A stretch of DNA of 64,000 nt. It comes from Acidobacterium sp. S8. GTDB taxonomy: Bacteria; Acidobacteriota; Terriglobia; Terriglobales; Acidobacteriaceae. This document shows positions 44,488-54,726 of this stretch, in pieces. The notes under the pieces are model-generated. The model did not search any database. It had not been told where the DNA came from and was given only the letters and a program-made list of their open reading frames with translations. The stretch covers positions 1 to 64,000 of the forward strand of contig NZ_LMUM01000016.1 in the NCBI RefSeq assembly GCF_009765985.1, given 5' to 3'. Both the position numbers and the translations under genes were made by a program. How positions within the stretch are numbered: the stretch's first letter is position 1; every line of letters starts with the position of its first letter.

Positions 44488-45987
44488 GTGGGAAACCAGG
44501 AGAATACCGTTCCCATTCAGCCGGCGCTTCGAGAGGTCTTCGACCATCAGCAACGTGCGTTTCGCCAATATGGTCCTCTTGGATACGCGAAGCGGATGGA
44601 AGCTCTGGATACGCTACTGCAGACCGTTTTCAAGTACGAAGACATTCTGCTAGAGGCAGTGAACATAGACTTCGGTCAGCGCTCAGCCTCAGAGACTCGG
44701 ATCCTCGAAATTTTTCCCGTGGTGGATGAAATCCGGTTTGTGAAGCGCAATCTCCATCGCTGGATGCAGATGCGCACCGTCTCGGTCAACTGGCAGTTCC
44801 TGCCCAGTCGCGGAAAGATCGTTTATCAACCTCTCGGTGTCGTAGGCGTCATCGGGGCATGGAACTATCCAGTTCTACTAACCCTGTCTCCGCTCGTGAA
44901 CGCGCTCGCTGCCGGCAATCATGTCATGATCAAGCCGTCTGAACTGGCGCCGTCGACCGCCACCGCCATACAGCAGATGGTTAGCGAAGCCTTTCCTGAG
45001 GAGTACGTCTCAGTCATCACAGGAGACAAGAACGTAGCTCAGATCTTCGCTACGTTGCCCTTCGATCACATCCTCTACACCGGCTCAGACCGCGTCGGTA
45101 GGCTCGTTATGAAAGCGGCAGCGGAAAATCTTACGCCTGTCACACTCGAATTGGGCGGGAAGTCGCCTGCTCTGGTGCATGAGTCGTACTCCACAGCAAT
45201 TGCCGCTGATCGAATATGCTCGGCAAAATTCTGGAATGCCGGACAGACTTGCGTGGCTCCTGACTACGCACTTGTGTCTTCCAGCAAAGTGGACGAATTT
45301 GTTCGCGACTGCCAGAAGGTAATCTCCAGGCGGTTTCCGCGCCCCAGCTGTAACGGCGACTACACCCACATGATTAGCCCAGCTGCCTGGCGTCGCATGC
45401 GGGACCTGGTGGATGATGCCGAATGTGCGGGTGCGCAGATCGTCCGGCCTGGTTCGGCGAATGAGACCTTCACAGCTGAGAATCGCGTCTATCCTCCCAC
45501 GCTGGTTCTTGGAGCCGAAGGCTCGATGCGGGTGATGCAAGAGGAGATCTTCGGGCCAATTCTTCCCATCGTGACCTATTCGTCATTTGACGAAGCGATC
45601 GCATTTATCAACACTCGCCCCCGCCCTCTTGCGCTCTACTATTTCGACCGTGACAGTCCCCGAATCAAGAAAGTTTTGGAGCAAACAGTATCAGGTGGCG
45701 TGACGATCAATGACTGCATTTTCCACCTGCCCCAGCACACGCTTCCTTTTGGAGGAGTCGGTCCGAGTGGCATGGGCGCATATCACGGCTTCGACGGGTT
45801 TGCGACATTTTCAAAAAAGAAGGGTGTTTTGCTCCAAAACACCCTCGTCGGATCAATCCTCTCGCGAGCATTTAAGCCGCCGTATACCTCGCGGTCGGAT
45901 CGGATGATTGCATTCCTGCTCAAACGGAACAAACTACGTTCCACCCCAAGGTTCACATTGGCGAGGAAGAAACAAGGGCATTCATAA
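44488..45987 (+). CDS. Aldehyde dehydrogenase (coniferyl-aldehyde / class 3 type)
   Basis: 499 residues, NAD(P)-dependent aldehyde oxidation. Motifs: VGVIGAWNYPVLLTLSPLVN, GNHVMIKPSELAPSTA (cofactor Lys), TLELGGKSPALVHE (general-base Glu), FWNAGQTCVAPDYALV (nucleophile Cys) and MQEEIFGPILPIVTY. Without the extra N-terminal extension of class 1/2 enzymes, and with a hydrophobic Arg-rich C-terminus. GTG start with CAAAGGAAATTCC upstream. It lies 14 bases after the receiver gene; it may oxidise the aldehyde from the retro-aldol step. Confidence 0.93.
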   Translation: MGNQENTVPIQPALREVFDHQQRAFRQYGPLGYAKRMEALDTLLQTVFKYEDILLEAVNIDFGQRSASETRILEIFPVVDEIRFVKRNLHRWMQMRTVSVNWQFLPSRGKIVYQPLGVVGVIGAWNYPVLLTLSPLVNALAAGNHVMIKPSELAPSTATAIQQMVSEAFPEEYVSVITGDKNVAQIFATLPFDHILYTGSDRVGRLVMKAAAENLTPVTLELGGKSPALVHESYSTAIAADRICSAKFWNAGQTCVAPDYALVSSSKVDEFVRDCQKVISRRFPRPSCNGDYTHMISPAAWRRMRDLVDDAECAGAQIVRPGSANETFTAENRVYPPTLVLGAEGSMRVMQEEIFGPILPIVTYSSFDEAIAFINTRPRPLALYYFDRDSPRIKKVLEQTVSGGVTINDCIFHLPQHTLPFGGVGPSGMGAYHGFDGFATFSKKKGVLLQNTLVGSILSRAFKPPYTSRSDRMIAFLLKRNKLRSTPRFTLARKKQGHS

Positions 45988-46197
45988 CACTCATGCAATT
46001 TGCGCACTCCCGCTCATATATCAGCTTGTTGGAAGTAGTGATTTCAAACTCGGTTATACAGAAGATGTGGGAGTGGTAATCTTTCGATAAACTACAGCCC
46101 TTGATCGAATACAGAGAGGAACGTCCTTCCTTCTTTTCAGACTACGGCGCAGTCTCACTCTAAGCAGAATGCCGGAGGAAGATGTTCTTGGTAGACG

Positions 46198-47686
46198 ATG
46201 GTAAATATGGATCGACGCACTTTTCTGCAGAGCGCCGCAGCCGCGGCGCTTACCGTAACGGCAGCTCAGCCGGCAACGGCGTTTGCGACAACGACACAGA
46301 AGATGATCGGTATTCAGGTGGGAGCTGTCTCCTTTGCCGATGAGGGAACGGAGAAAGTGTTGGATGAGCTTCAGCAGGATGCTTTGATCAATACGCTTTT
46401 TCTGGCGACCTTCACCTACGGGCGCGGCATCGTCGGTCGACAGCTATCCGGTCAACCGCTGCCCGACCACGGCAAACAAGAATACGACACGAGCACATTC
46501 TACGGTGGAAATTACGCCACGATTCATCCGCAGTTCTACAGGAACACCACCTTCAAGGGCACCCGCGCACCCGATCTTGGCGATTACGATGTGCTCGAAG
46601 CGATCCTGCCGTCCACCAGAAAACGCGGCATCAAAACCATATGCTGGTTTGAAGATGCGTTCCGCGAGGATATTCCAGGCATCGACCAACTACAGGAGAA
46701 GGATTTATTGGGCAAGCCGGCAACAACGCTTTGCTTTAACAATCCGAATTACCGAAACTTTCTCCTGGGCATCGTGGAAGATTGGGCCCGCTCCTATGAC
46801 ATCGACGGTATTATGTGGTGCTCGGAGCGCCAGGGTGCATTTTCCGAGGCACTCGGTGCGAGCCAGGAAGGGGGAGCGTCGAACCCCCGCCAGGTGTGCT
46901 GCTTTTGCAATTACTGTAAGGCAAAGGCGAGACAACGCGGCATCAGTCCTGAGCGTGCTGAAGAAGCGTTTCTCGAATTGGCGAAGTTCGTGGATTCAGG
47001 CCGTAAAGGGCAACGACCAGTCGACGGTTACTATGTCGAGCTTTGGGCTTATGTTGCGCTACCCCGAACTTCTCGCATGGGAAATGCTTTGGACGGACAG
47101 TCTTCGCGAGACCTATGCGGCCATCTATAAGCACGTCAAGGATGTGAATCCATCTCTGGGTGTGGGATGGCATATTTGTTCAACCAATTCTTTTAATCCG
47201 ATTTATCGCGCGGAGCAGGATCTGGCTGCGATAGCGCCAGTATCCGACTTTTTGAAGATCGTGATGTATCACAACTGCGCTGGCGAACGAATGGCGGGTT
47301 ACATTGACAGTGTGCATCAGACACTTTACGGGGACGTGCCAAAGCAGCAACTGCTGGAATTCCATTACCGCGTGTTGGGTTACCAGGAAAAGAGTCTGGC
47401 TGAGATCCCATTCGCCGGTCTGTCGGCGGATTACGTATATCGTGAGACCAAACGTTCACGCGCGGGGCTTAAGGGAGCCAAGACCCAGTTGTGGCCAGGC
47501 ATTGACATCGACATTCCAACAGAACCCGGTCATAGCAAGTGCACGCCTGACGGCACCAGGGATGCGGTTGTTGCGGCTTTCCGCGGCGGGGCCGACGGGG
47601 TCATTCTCTCAAGGAAGTATTCCGAGATGAAATTAGCCAATCTAAGGGGCGCTCGCCTGGCGTTGCATGATCTGGGTCTGGCCTGA
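46198..47686 (+). pseudogene. Tat-exported TIM-barrel glycosidase-like protein, split by a frameshift
   Basis: A twin-arginine signal (MDRRTFLQSAAAAALTVTAA) opens a protein whose frame ends wrongly at 47130. The other frame carries the second half (MLRYPELLAWEMLWTDSLRE, LGVGWHICSTNSFNPIYRAE, WPGIDIDIPTEPGHSKCTPD) to 47686. The halves join at about 47045: removal of one base from the TTTGGG run (47042-47047) gives YYVELW-LMLRYPELL. The intact protein would be about 495 residues with a TIM-barrel (GIKTICWFEDAF, SYDIDGIMWCSERQG) and a cysteine group (CCFCNYC). It resembles hypothetical glycoside hydrolase-like proteins of GH10/42 style; no catalytic pair is certain. Confidence 0.78.
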
Positions 47687-47715
47687 AAGATGACTTGAGA
47701 AAAAATTCATAACTG

Positions 47716-49103
47716 CTATGGTTTCAATTCCACCGAGCCCATGTCGTACCACCCGCCCGTCTGTCGCCCTCGAATTGCCAACGCGATGGCAGGCTTACTA
47801 GTCCTTGGGTCTAGCAGGGCCACAAGAAAACGATAGGTACCAGCCGGCAAATCGGGGGATATTCGAAGTGATTGGTCTACAACTGCGTCTCCGGGGAGCC
47901 ACTTTGTGACATCTGCGGGAACTTGCAGGACAATCTTGTCGTTGTCAGACTCTAATTCCACGGCCAGCCGATATTCCTTATAGATAGGAGCAACTCCGGC
48001 GTTCAGCCACCACATGTGAATCGGCATCTCCGTACCGACTGTGACCTTAGCCGGATATTCGAGACGCCGAAGAATAAACCGGTATCCCATGTGTCTCTCA
48101 AAGTCTTCAAACCGGTCTTTCCATTCGGAGGGGAGCGGAGACGATTTCACATTGAGGGAGCTGATGTGCCAGCGCAGCGCCTGGTCCAGGATATAGGTCA
48201 CGTCAAATCCATCTCTCTTCCAACTCGATGGTGTGCCACAGGTTCTAGTGATACTGGAGCATGCTGCCAAACATCCTGAATGCCGGCTCGAACCACCTGT
48301 TGTGGATATACATCCAGCATCTCCGGAGACGGTGCACGCATGTCCCCGAGGCAATCCAACCGCCAGCCGGTGCCGTGCTGCGTTCCGTAGGCCAGCGCTT
48401 CGGGCTCATCAAAGTTCATCAACAATGTTGTCTTGTGAAAGCTCTTGAGCCAGATATCGATGAGCGGTCGTTGGGCAGAGAAGTCGGGCATATAGTTACT
48501 CCAGCCCTCTCCCCAATAGCCAACAGAAGATATATCGACGCTGTCGAGGGTAGCGTTGCCATCGTATCGGCGTCCGGCTTCGGCGACTAACTCGCCCCAG
48601 AATTTGAGATACAACGGATCGCTAAAGTCCGTTTGCCAGATATCTCCGTCCTTATCAGTCGACTTATTGGCCCGCCGTGCCCCTGAGTTACGGTACCAGT
48701 CGGGAAGGGGATCACGGTCCGAGTACGGCATCAACCGAATGGCCAACGTCTGATGGTGTTCTCGCGCTTCCTCAAGAGCTAAGTCGATAATGTCCCAGCG
48801 GAATTTGCCATGTTCCGGTTCGAGGGTACTCCAGTACCATCGCAGGTAGGCAATCGACGTATCCGGGAAGTTGGGCTTGCTGGACGTGTCGGGCAGCTTC
48901 GTAACAGGACCGCGTTCTGACCAGACGAAAGGACCGTTTAGCTCGTGGCCGTTGAACCGCTGAAATGTCGTAATGCCCATCCCGGGATTGACAAGCACAT
49001 CGTTGATTTCAACCGGGCGGACAATGACGGTGTCATTTTGAGCGTATCCCTGAATCGTTACAGCGAAGAGGAGCAAGGCGCACAAACCAATATGTTGGTT
49101 CAT
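47716..49103 (-). pseudogene. DUF4832-type exported protein, split by a frameshift
   Basis: Signal peptide (IGLCALLLFAVTIQGYAQ) and TIM-barrel half with DVLVNPGMGITTFQRFNG and IAYLRWYWSTLEPEHGKFRW, both typical of DUF4832 proteins, in one frame down to about 48245. The other frame continues TCGTPSSWKRDGFDVTYILD, QALRWHISSLNVKS and the C-terminal beta-domain MPIHMWWLNAGVAPIYKEYR. Adding one A on the coding strand (TT run at 48243-48244 on the plus strand) restores LETCGTPSSW. The intact length would be about 462 residues. It is convergent with the Tat gene, which is split in the same manner. Likely periplasmic glycan-related. Confidence 0.8.
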
Positions 49104-49194
49104 AAGAACTCGTTTTAGGGATGTGACGGAGGACAGCCATATTCTTCGTGGTTGCCCGTAGAAGTGTGAAGGCGTAATTCAGAGAAAACGCTCG

Positions 49195-50430
49195 TTAAGT
49201 AACCGAGATGTTGAGCAATCGAGCAGCATTCTGGTTATAAATCTTACGCAAAATCGAATCGGGCAGATCTACTCCGGATATTCGCCAGCGCCCCTGAGGA
49301 GGTATCGGCGCTGGAGCGTAATCGAAGTATTCATCATCTGTTTCCAGGAAGCGAAAGTAGATTTCGTACAGGCTGTCATTGAAAACCTGCTGTGGGAATT
49401 TTTCTCCTTGTGGAGTCGCATCCGTCCCAAAGAGGATGCGGTCCTGGTACTTGTCGAAGAACTTACGCGTGGCCCGCGGCTGCCGCCCGAGCTCATTGAG
49501 ACGAGCCGCGATGTCCACGTTCATGTTTGGGTAGCGATCGAGGTTTTCCGCAACGTTCGCCAGGTCCTCCGCGAGGTTTCCGACGTGCAACGCAACGAAG
49601 TTAGTCCTGGGATGCCGTGCAAAGACTCGATTTCGTGCTTGCAGTAGTTCGTCATTCGATGGGAACCTGGGCCCCGCGAAGGACCAATCAGGATGATTGC
49701 TGAGTTCCTCATAACGCTCATTGAATCGGTCTGTAGGCCTGAAGAATGCCAGCGGATCGGACACATGGATCGCAACCGGCATCTGCAGGCCGACACATGT
49801 CTCCCACATCGGATCAAAGCGAGGGTCATCCACCTTGACCAGGTTGCCTGTGGTGGTTTGCTCACTCAAATACAGGCCGAGTGTCTTCAAAATCTTCAGG
49901 CCACAAGCACCTGCTTGATGCGCGCTAAGAATGGCATCCGCCTGCAACTGAGCGTAATTCGGCTCTTGAAAGAGGTTATAGGATGGTTCGGTGAAGGTAT
50001 AAAAGCGTGTCGGGAAGCTCTTGTCGTATTGAGAGACTGCGCCTTGCAGCCCGGCGCCGAAACCGCCGGTGAGGTTGGTTAAAGCAAGAATATTCTTGCG
50101 TTCCATTACGGCGAGCATCTCTTTCGGCGGACCGGCGATAACCCGTTCCGCTCCGAGGGCGACACCATTGACTGTGTGAGCGGAATGGGTAAGATGCGTG
50201 TGGAAATCGATGACAGGGTATCTGGCTCTCGCCACGTGCGTTTCCTGCAGGCGGAGCATGCTTGCCGGTTCGTAGTTCGCTAACGCAAGGGGCTCATTCT
50301 CGCCCTCCTTTTGCGCCTTATCTACCCGCGAATCGCCGGCAAATTCACTGCCCCACAGCCTTCCCAAACCTCCAGACAAGATGCTCATGCCGGTGGCGGA
50401 CAATACCTTTCGACGGCTGATCCAGGTCAT
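49195..50430 (-). CDS. Tat-exported amidohydrolase
   Basis: About 411 residues. ATG 50430 is chosen because AAAGGA is eight bases upstream and it begins on the Tat signal (SRRKVLSATGMSILSGG); ATG 50439 and the long frame to 50727 are less likely. Amidohydrolase_2 barrel: metal motif PVIDFHTHLTHSAHTV, ACGLKILKTLGLYLSE (Lys), VAIHVSDPLAFF (His), NFVALHVGNLAEDL (His) and the metal Asp in RILFGTDATPQGEKF. Relatives include lactonases and decarboxylases of aromatic or sugar-acid compounds. Probably periplasmic. Confidence 0.88.
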   Translation of the reverse strand: MTWISRRKVLSATGMSILSGGLGRLWGSEFAGDSRVDKAQKEGENEPLALANYEPASMLRLQETHVARARYPVIDFHTHLTHSAHTVNGVALGAERVIAGPPKEMLAVMERKNILALTNLTGGFGAGLQGAVSQYDKSFPTRFYTFTEPSYNLFQEPNYAQLQADAILSAHQAGACGLKILKTLGLYLSEQTTTGNLVKVDDPRFDPMWETCVGLQMPVAIHVSDPLAFFRPTDRFNERYEELSNHPDWSFAGPRFPSNDELLQARNRVFARHPRTNFVALHVGNLAEDLANVAENLDRYPNMNVDIAARLNELGRQPRATRKFFDKYQDRILFGTDATPQGEKFPQQVFNDSLYEIYFRFLETDDEYFDYAPAPIPPQGRWRISGVDLPDSILRKIYNQNAARLLNISVT

Positions 50431-51156
50431 TCCATTCATCCTTTCTCTACCTCGCTGGGGTTGCATGTGGGACGCGTTCCCACCAATCGCCTCTGCGATA
50501 TCCACCAGGAAATCCCTTGAGAGGGAAAGCGTGTGCTCGCGATCGCAACAGTTATTCACTTGGACAAACAATTGCCTCTGTCTCAGGAAGCAGGAATAAG
50601 AAACTCGCTTGAGCATTCGTCCCAGAAGGTTTCGATTGGTTCCAATTATGGGATCGTGCGTAATATATGACAATGAACCGAAGGATGCAAACGGAAAGTG
50701 GGGACAATTCTCACTGCGGTGGAGCAAGCCAAAGCGGATGTGGGGGTTACAAATGCTTTCACAGCGTGCGCCGAAATTGGCCTGGGCTCTGTAGGAAGAG
50801 AGGCATTCCTCTGATCGTGTTCGTGTGCCTTCGAATGGATAGCTCTCGATAACAACAAACTCCGACTCTCATCGAACAGATGAGTGCTACGCAAGGATCA
50901 GGTTGCAACCCTAAGAGCGCAGCGCAGCCCGCGTTGATGCAGCTCATTCAGATCGTTCCGGATCGTGACTGCCGAGAAGATTCTCGGGCAATGCGCTTAC
51001 ATAACGACCGCTGTCGATATTCGTTTTTCGCTTTTGCGCCAAGAACGATGGGTTGGGGAACCTTTTTTCTTGACATGCAAATTAAAAGCAACTAAATACG
51101 ACACTACGTAACAAAAGAGAACGTGAATCGGAAATCTCAGTCCGGGGCGCATTACT
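50431..51156. other. Large gap between amidohydrolase and TonB receptor
   Basis: About 720 bases. Near 50699-50819 one plus-strand frame reads like protein (GTILTAVEQAKADVGVTN; CAEIGLGSVGREAF) but has no start or known family, so it may be a gene remnant. A strong promoter sits at 51070-51098. Other frames are not convincing. Confidence 0.45.
51070..51098 (+). promoter_or_regulatory. Sigma-70 promoter of the second TonB receptor
   Basis: TTGACA (51070-51075), 17-base spacer, TAAATA (51093-51098), 58 bases before ATG 51157. It lacks the shared 19-base operator, so this receptor is controlled separately. Confidence 0.6.
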
Positions 51157-54100
51157 ATGAGATCTTTCATTTGGTTCCGAATTATTATCCTCATCATTCT
51201 GTGTATTTGCTGCTTCCCGCTCTGCTCCAACGCGCAGTCGAACGAACAGGGGCAAGTGCGCGGCACCGTGTCTGATTCCTCAGGGGCAGTTATTCCCCAT
51301 GCTGCCGTTACTTTGACGGATACCGGTACCAACGTCTCGCAAAGGACGGTGTCCAATGATCACGGGCTCTATGTCTTTACTGCGCTGCCCGCGTCCAATT
51401 ACCGCATGCTGATCGAAGCACCAGGCTTCGGGCCGGTGGAGAAGCCAGGAATCGTTCTCGCCGTCAATCAACAAACAACGTTGAACATTACCTTGGTGCC
51501 CGCCGCCGCGAACACAAGCGTGACCGTAGAATCGGTGCCGGTTCTCCTTGATGCTGACAACGCCACACTGGGAACAGACATCGGCGAAAAGTATCTGACC
51601 CAGGTACCGCTTGCAAACCGCGATCCCTTCGGACTCGCCTTCCTCGCCGCCGGCGTCACTGAAAGCGCTGGCTCCGGTATCAACGACTCGTATCCCGCTG
51701 GAACAAATTTCGTTTCTAATGGGCAAAGAAATTCCACTGCCGAAATTCGCCTCGACGGCACGCTCACCACCGCCCCGGAGCAGGGAGAGGGCGGTACGTC
51801 GAATATCTATTACCAGGCTACGGTCGAGGCCTTGCAGGAAGTAAAAGTCCAGAACAACAGCTTTTCCGCGGAGTACGGCAACAACGGCGGCACCGTGATT
51901 GATGAGGTCATGAAGTCTGGGACGAACTCACTACACGGTAGCGCGTACGAGTTCAATCAGAATGCCATCTTTGACGCGCGCGATTATTTCAACAGCGGCC
52001 CGAAACCAGGCCACTCGCAGAATCAGTTTGGCGCTTCGATCGGCGGTCCGATTGTCAAAAACAAAACGTTCTTTTTTGCAGATCTTGAGACCGTCATCTC
52101 CAGCAACCCCGTGAATATCGTTGCCACCGTTCCAACTGCTGCGCAGATCGGCGGTGATTTTTCCCAGGCAATGACCTATGACCAGGATGGTAATCCGGTC
52201 CAGAATCAGATCTTTGATCCGTTCCAGATCGACCCAGCTTCCTACACTCGGCCCGCGTATGCAAACAACGTGATCCCTGGCTCGGAAATCGATCCGGTTG
52301 GACAGGCGATTCTCAAGTTATATCCACAACCCAACACCACTGGCGACGCCGTCTCGGGTGCGAATAACTATAGAAATGTCATTCTATCGACGTCAAAAAC
52401 CGTACAATTCGATATCAAAGTCGACCAGCATTTCAGCGATAAGTCCACTCTCTCAGGCCGCTATAGCAACGTCTTTTCAAATGGTTCGACCCCCACAGTC
52501 TTTGGAGACGGCGAGTTCAACGACGGAACTGCGTATACGGAGCGGGTCTTTAATGATGGAGTGATCTATTCCTATACGCCCACCGCGCATACGCTGTGGA
52601 CCGTCACTGCCGGGTTGGATCGTGTGTCGTCACCCAGTACCTCGAACTATCCAAGCCCCACCTCGGTCGGCTTTCCCAGCTATCTTGAACAGAATGGCAT
52701 TGTGCGCATGCCCTCCATCATCATGCCGGAATCACCCTGGACATCGATCTACGATCAGTGTTGTGTCGACACAAAATTTGCCCACACGTTGGTCAATTAC
52801 TCTTCCGCCTTCTCCTGGACGAAAGGGCAACAGACACTCAAGTTCGGTGGCGAGCAGCGGCTCTTTTATAACAACTTTTTCCAGCCTAATTATCCGAATG
52901 GATACTTCAGCTTTGATCAAGATGTTACAGCGCAGGTCCCCTACGACACGGATAACGGAATACAAGGGAACTCTTTCGCCGGCCTGTTGCTGGGCTACGG
53001 AGATTCAGGAAGTATCAACGTTACGCAATCCGTGGCCGATAAGTCCAAAGAGACCGGCTTCTATTTTCAGGATGACTGGCGTGTCAATCAGAAATTGACT
53101 CTCAACCTGGGGATGCGCTACGAGTGGAGCAGCCCATACACCGAGCGCCACAACAATTCACAGTTCAGCGACTTCACCAGCGGTAGCGGCATTGGCGTTG
53201 CCGGGATCAGCGGCAATCTTCCAGGCACAACCATCTTTGCCACCAGCGACAAGCGAAGCGTACCAGCGGATTGGAACAATGTCGCTCCGCGTCTCGGTTT
53301 TGCCTATCTGGTGAATGACAAGCTCGCTATACGCGGAGGTGCCGGTATCTACTACGGCATGAGTGTCGCGACAAATTACCAATATCCCGGGACCGCCTTT
53401 ACCGCCAGCCCTGCTGTCTTCTTCACCAAGGATGGCTATTTAACTCGGTCGGCCACACTCGAGAATCCTTTCCCCTCTGGCATCGAGCAACCGCAAGGGA
53501 CCAAGTACGGCAAACTCGCTGAGTGGGGACTTTCCAATGGCAATAATCTCGATACTGGCACCGCCAGGAATGCGGAGATCTACCAATGGAACTTAGGTGT
53601 TCAACAGGCGTTCCCGGACAATGTCGTGGTCGGCATCAACTACTCGGCGAATCACAGCACGCACCTTCCCTGGGGCGGCTATAGCAGCACCAACAATCGC
53701 AACTTCATTCCTTCTGCAATCCGGCAGCAATACACGAGTGAAGACTTAAACAACCTTGTGAACAACCCGTTCCAGAGTCTTTTCAGCGGACCAGGCGCCA
53801 TCTTCAACGAACCGGAATCGCGCTATGGCGATCCTCAACTGCCGCTACTCAACCTACTGCGCCCGTATCCGCAATTTGACGGAGTCTTTCAGGGCCTGCC
53901 GCGACTCGTCGCCGCCTCGTGGTACAACGCCTTGCAGGTCGTCTTTCAAAAGCGGGCAGGGCGCTATATCAATCTGGAAGGCAACTACACGTGGTCGAAG
54001 AATACGGACAACTCGTCCACCGGCTTTAATGCGTTTGTCGGCACCTTGAACAACGGAAATCCGCAGGAGTTGGATAATCTCAAGGCCGAATGGTCGGTGA

Positions 54101-54687
54101 GCGCGAATGACGCGACCAATCGCTTTGTACTGGCCGCTGTGCTGCAACTGCCGATAGGCCGCGGATCCCTGATCGGCCCGAACATGAATCGCTTCTTGAA
54201 TACCCTCGTTGGTGGCTGGCAACTTACGACCCTCACCACCTTTCAAACCGGACAACCACTCGACATTACGATGAGCAATGGCCGCATTGCAGACGGCAAC
54301 CAGCGACCGAATGTTACCTGCGGTCCAAGTCAGCCGCTGACCACCGGCATTAGTATTCATAAGGCTGCGGAGTATGGCATGCCTTATATCAACGCAAACT
54401 GTTTCGCCGATCCCGGTGACCAGCAGGCTGGCAGTGCTCCGCGCTATTTCTCTCAGCTCCGCAGTGATGGCATCCACAACACCGATATAAGCGTGGAACG
54501 AATTTACAAGCTTGGCGATCGAGCTGGTCATCTGGAGTTTCACGGAGAATGCCTGAACTGCACTAATACAGAGCGATTCGGGCTCCCAGACTACGGCTAT
54601 GGGGATTCGACCTTCGGCATTATCTCCAGTACCGCGGGCGGGGCGCTGCCCAGGAACATGCAACTTGGCGTCAGGTACGAATTCTAA
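51157..54687 (+). CDS. TonB-dependent receptor, Oar-like
   Basis: 1176 residues. Signal peptide (IIILIILCICCFPLCSNAQ), carboxypeptidase-regulatory-like domain (VRGTVSDSSGAVIPHAAVTL; ASNYRMLIEAPGFGPVEKPG), plug (YLTQVPLANRDPFGLAFLAA; STAEIRLDGTLTT; VIDEVMKSGTNSLHGSAYEF) and barrel with the family's NQFGASIGGPIVKNKTFFFA and terminal GVRYEF. Cysteine pairs near the C-terminus (CLNCTNTERFG) are seen. It has its own promoter, and is followed by a glycosidase-like gene after 39 bases. A second uptake system with a different ligand from the receptor at 38823. Confidence 0.95.
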   Translation: MRSFIWFRIIILIILCICCFPLCSNAQSNEQGQVRGTVSDSSGAVIPHAAVTLTDTGTNVSQRTVSNDHGLYVFTALPASNYRMLIEAPGFGPVEKPGIVLAVNQQTTLNITLVPAAANTSVTVESVPVLLDADNATLGTDIGEKYLTQVPLANRDPFGLAFLAAGVTESAGSGINDSYPAGTNFVSNGQRNSTAEIRLDGTLTTAPEQGEGGTSNIYYQATVEALQEVKVQNNSFSAEYGNNGGTVIDEVMKSGTNSLHGSAYEFNQNAIFDARDYFNSGPKPGHSQNQFGASIGGPIVKNKTFFFADLETVISSNPVNIVATVPTAAQIGGDFSQAMTYDQDGNPVQNQIFDPFQIDPASYTRPAYANNVIPGSEIDPVGQAILKLYPQPNTTGDAVSGANNYRNVILSTSKTVQFDIKVDQHFSDKSTLSGRYSNVFSNGSTPTVFGDGEFNDGTAYTERVFNDGVIYSYTPTAHTLWTVTAGLDRVSSPSTSNYPSPTSVGFPSYLEQNGIVRMPSIIMPESPWTSIYDQCCVDTKFAHTLVNYSSAFSWTKGQQTLKFGGEQRLFYNNFFQPNYPNGYFSFDQDVTAQVPYDTDNGIQGNSFAGLLLGYGDSGSINVTQSVADKSKETGFYFQDDWRVNQKLTLNLGMRYEWSSPYTERHNNSQFSDFTSGSGIGVAGISGNLPGTTIFATSDKRSVPADWNNVAPRLGFAYLVNDKLAIRGGAGIYYGMSVATNYQYPGTAFTASPAVFFTKDGYLTRSATLENPFPSGIEQPQGTKYGKLAEWGLSNGNNLDTGTARNAEIYQWNLGVQQAFPDNVVVGINYSANHSTHLPWGGYSSTNNRNFIPSAIRQQYTSEDLNNLVNNPFQSLFSGPGAIFNEPESRYGDPQLPLLNLLRPYPQFDGVFQGLPRLVAASWYNALQVVFQKRAGRYINLEGNYTWSKNTDNSSTGFNAFVGTLNNGNPQELDNLKAEWSVSANDATNRFVLAAVLQLPIGRGSLIGPNMNRFLNTLVGGWQLTTLTTFQTGQPLDITMSNGRIADGNQRPNVTCGPSQPLTTGISIHKAAEYGMPYINANCFADPGDQQAGSAPRYFSQLRSDGIHNTDISVERIYKLGDRAGHLEFHGECLNCTNTERFGLPDYGYGDSTFGIISSTAGGALPRNMQLGVRYEF

Positions 54688-54726
54688 TCACCCGTTGGTT
54701 CCAGTACCTGCCGGTGTGAAAGGCAT

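Noticed and set aside
46505-47686. Reading the second half of the Tat protein as its own gene
   Set aside because: Its first about 180 codons are a shadow of the first half; only the part after about 47045 is protein-like, so a frameshift explains it better.
47716-48354. Reading the C-terminal half of the DUF4832 protein as its own gene
   Set aside because: The start lies inside the N-terminal half and the first 40 residues are out of frame; one inserted base rejoins the halves.
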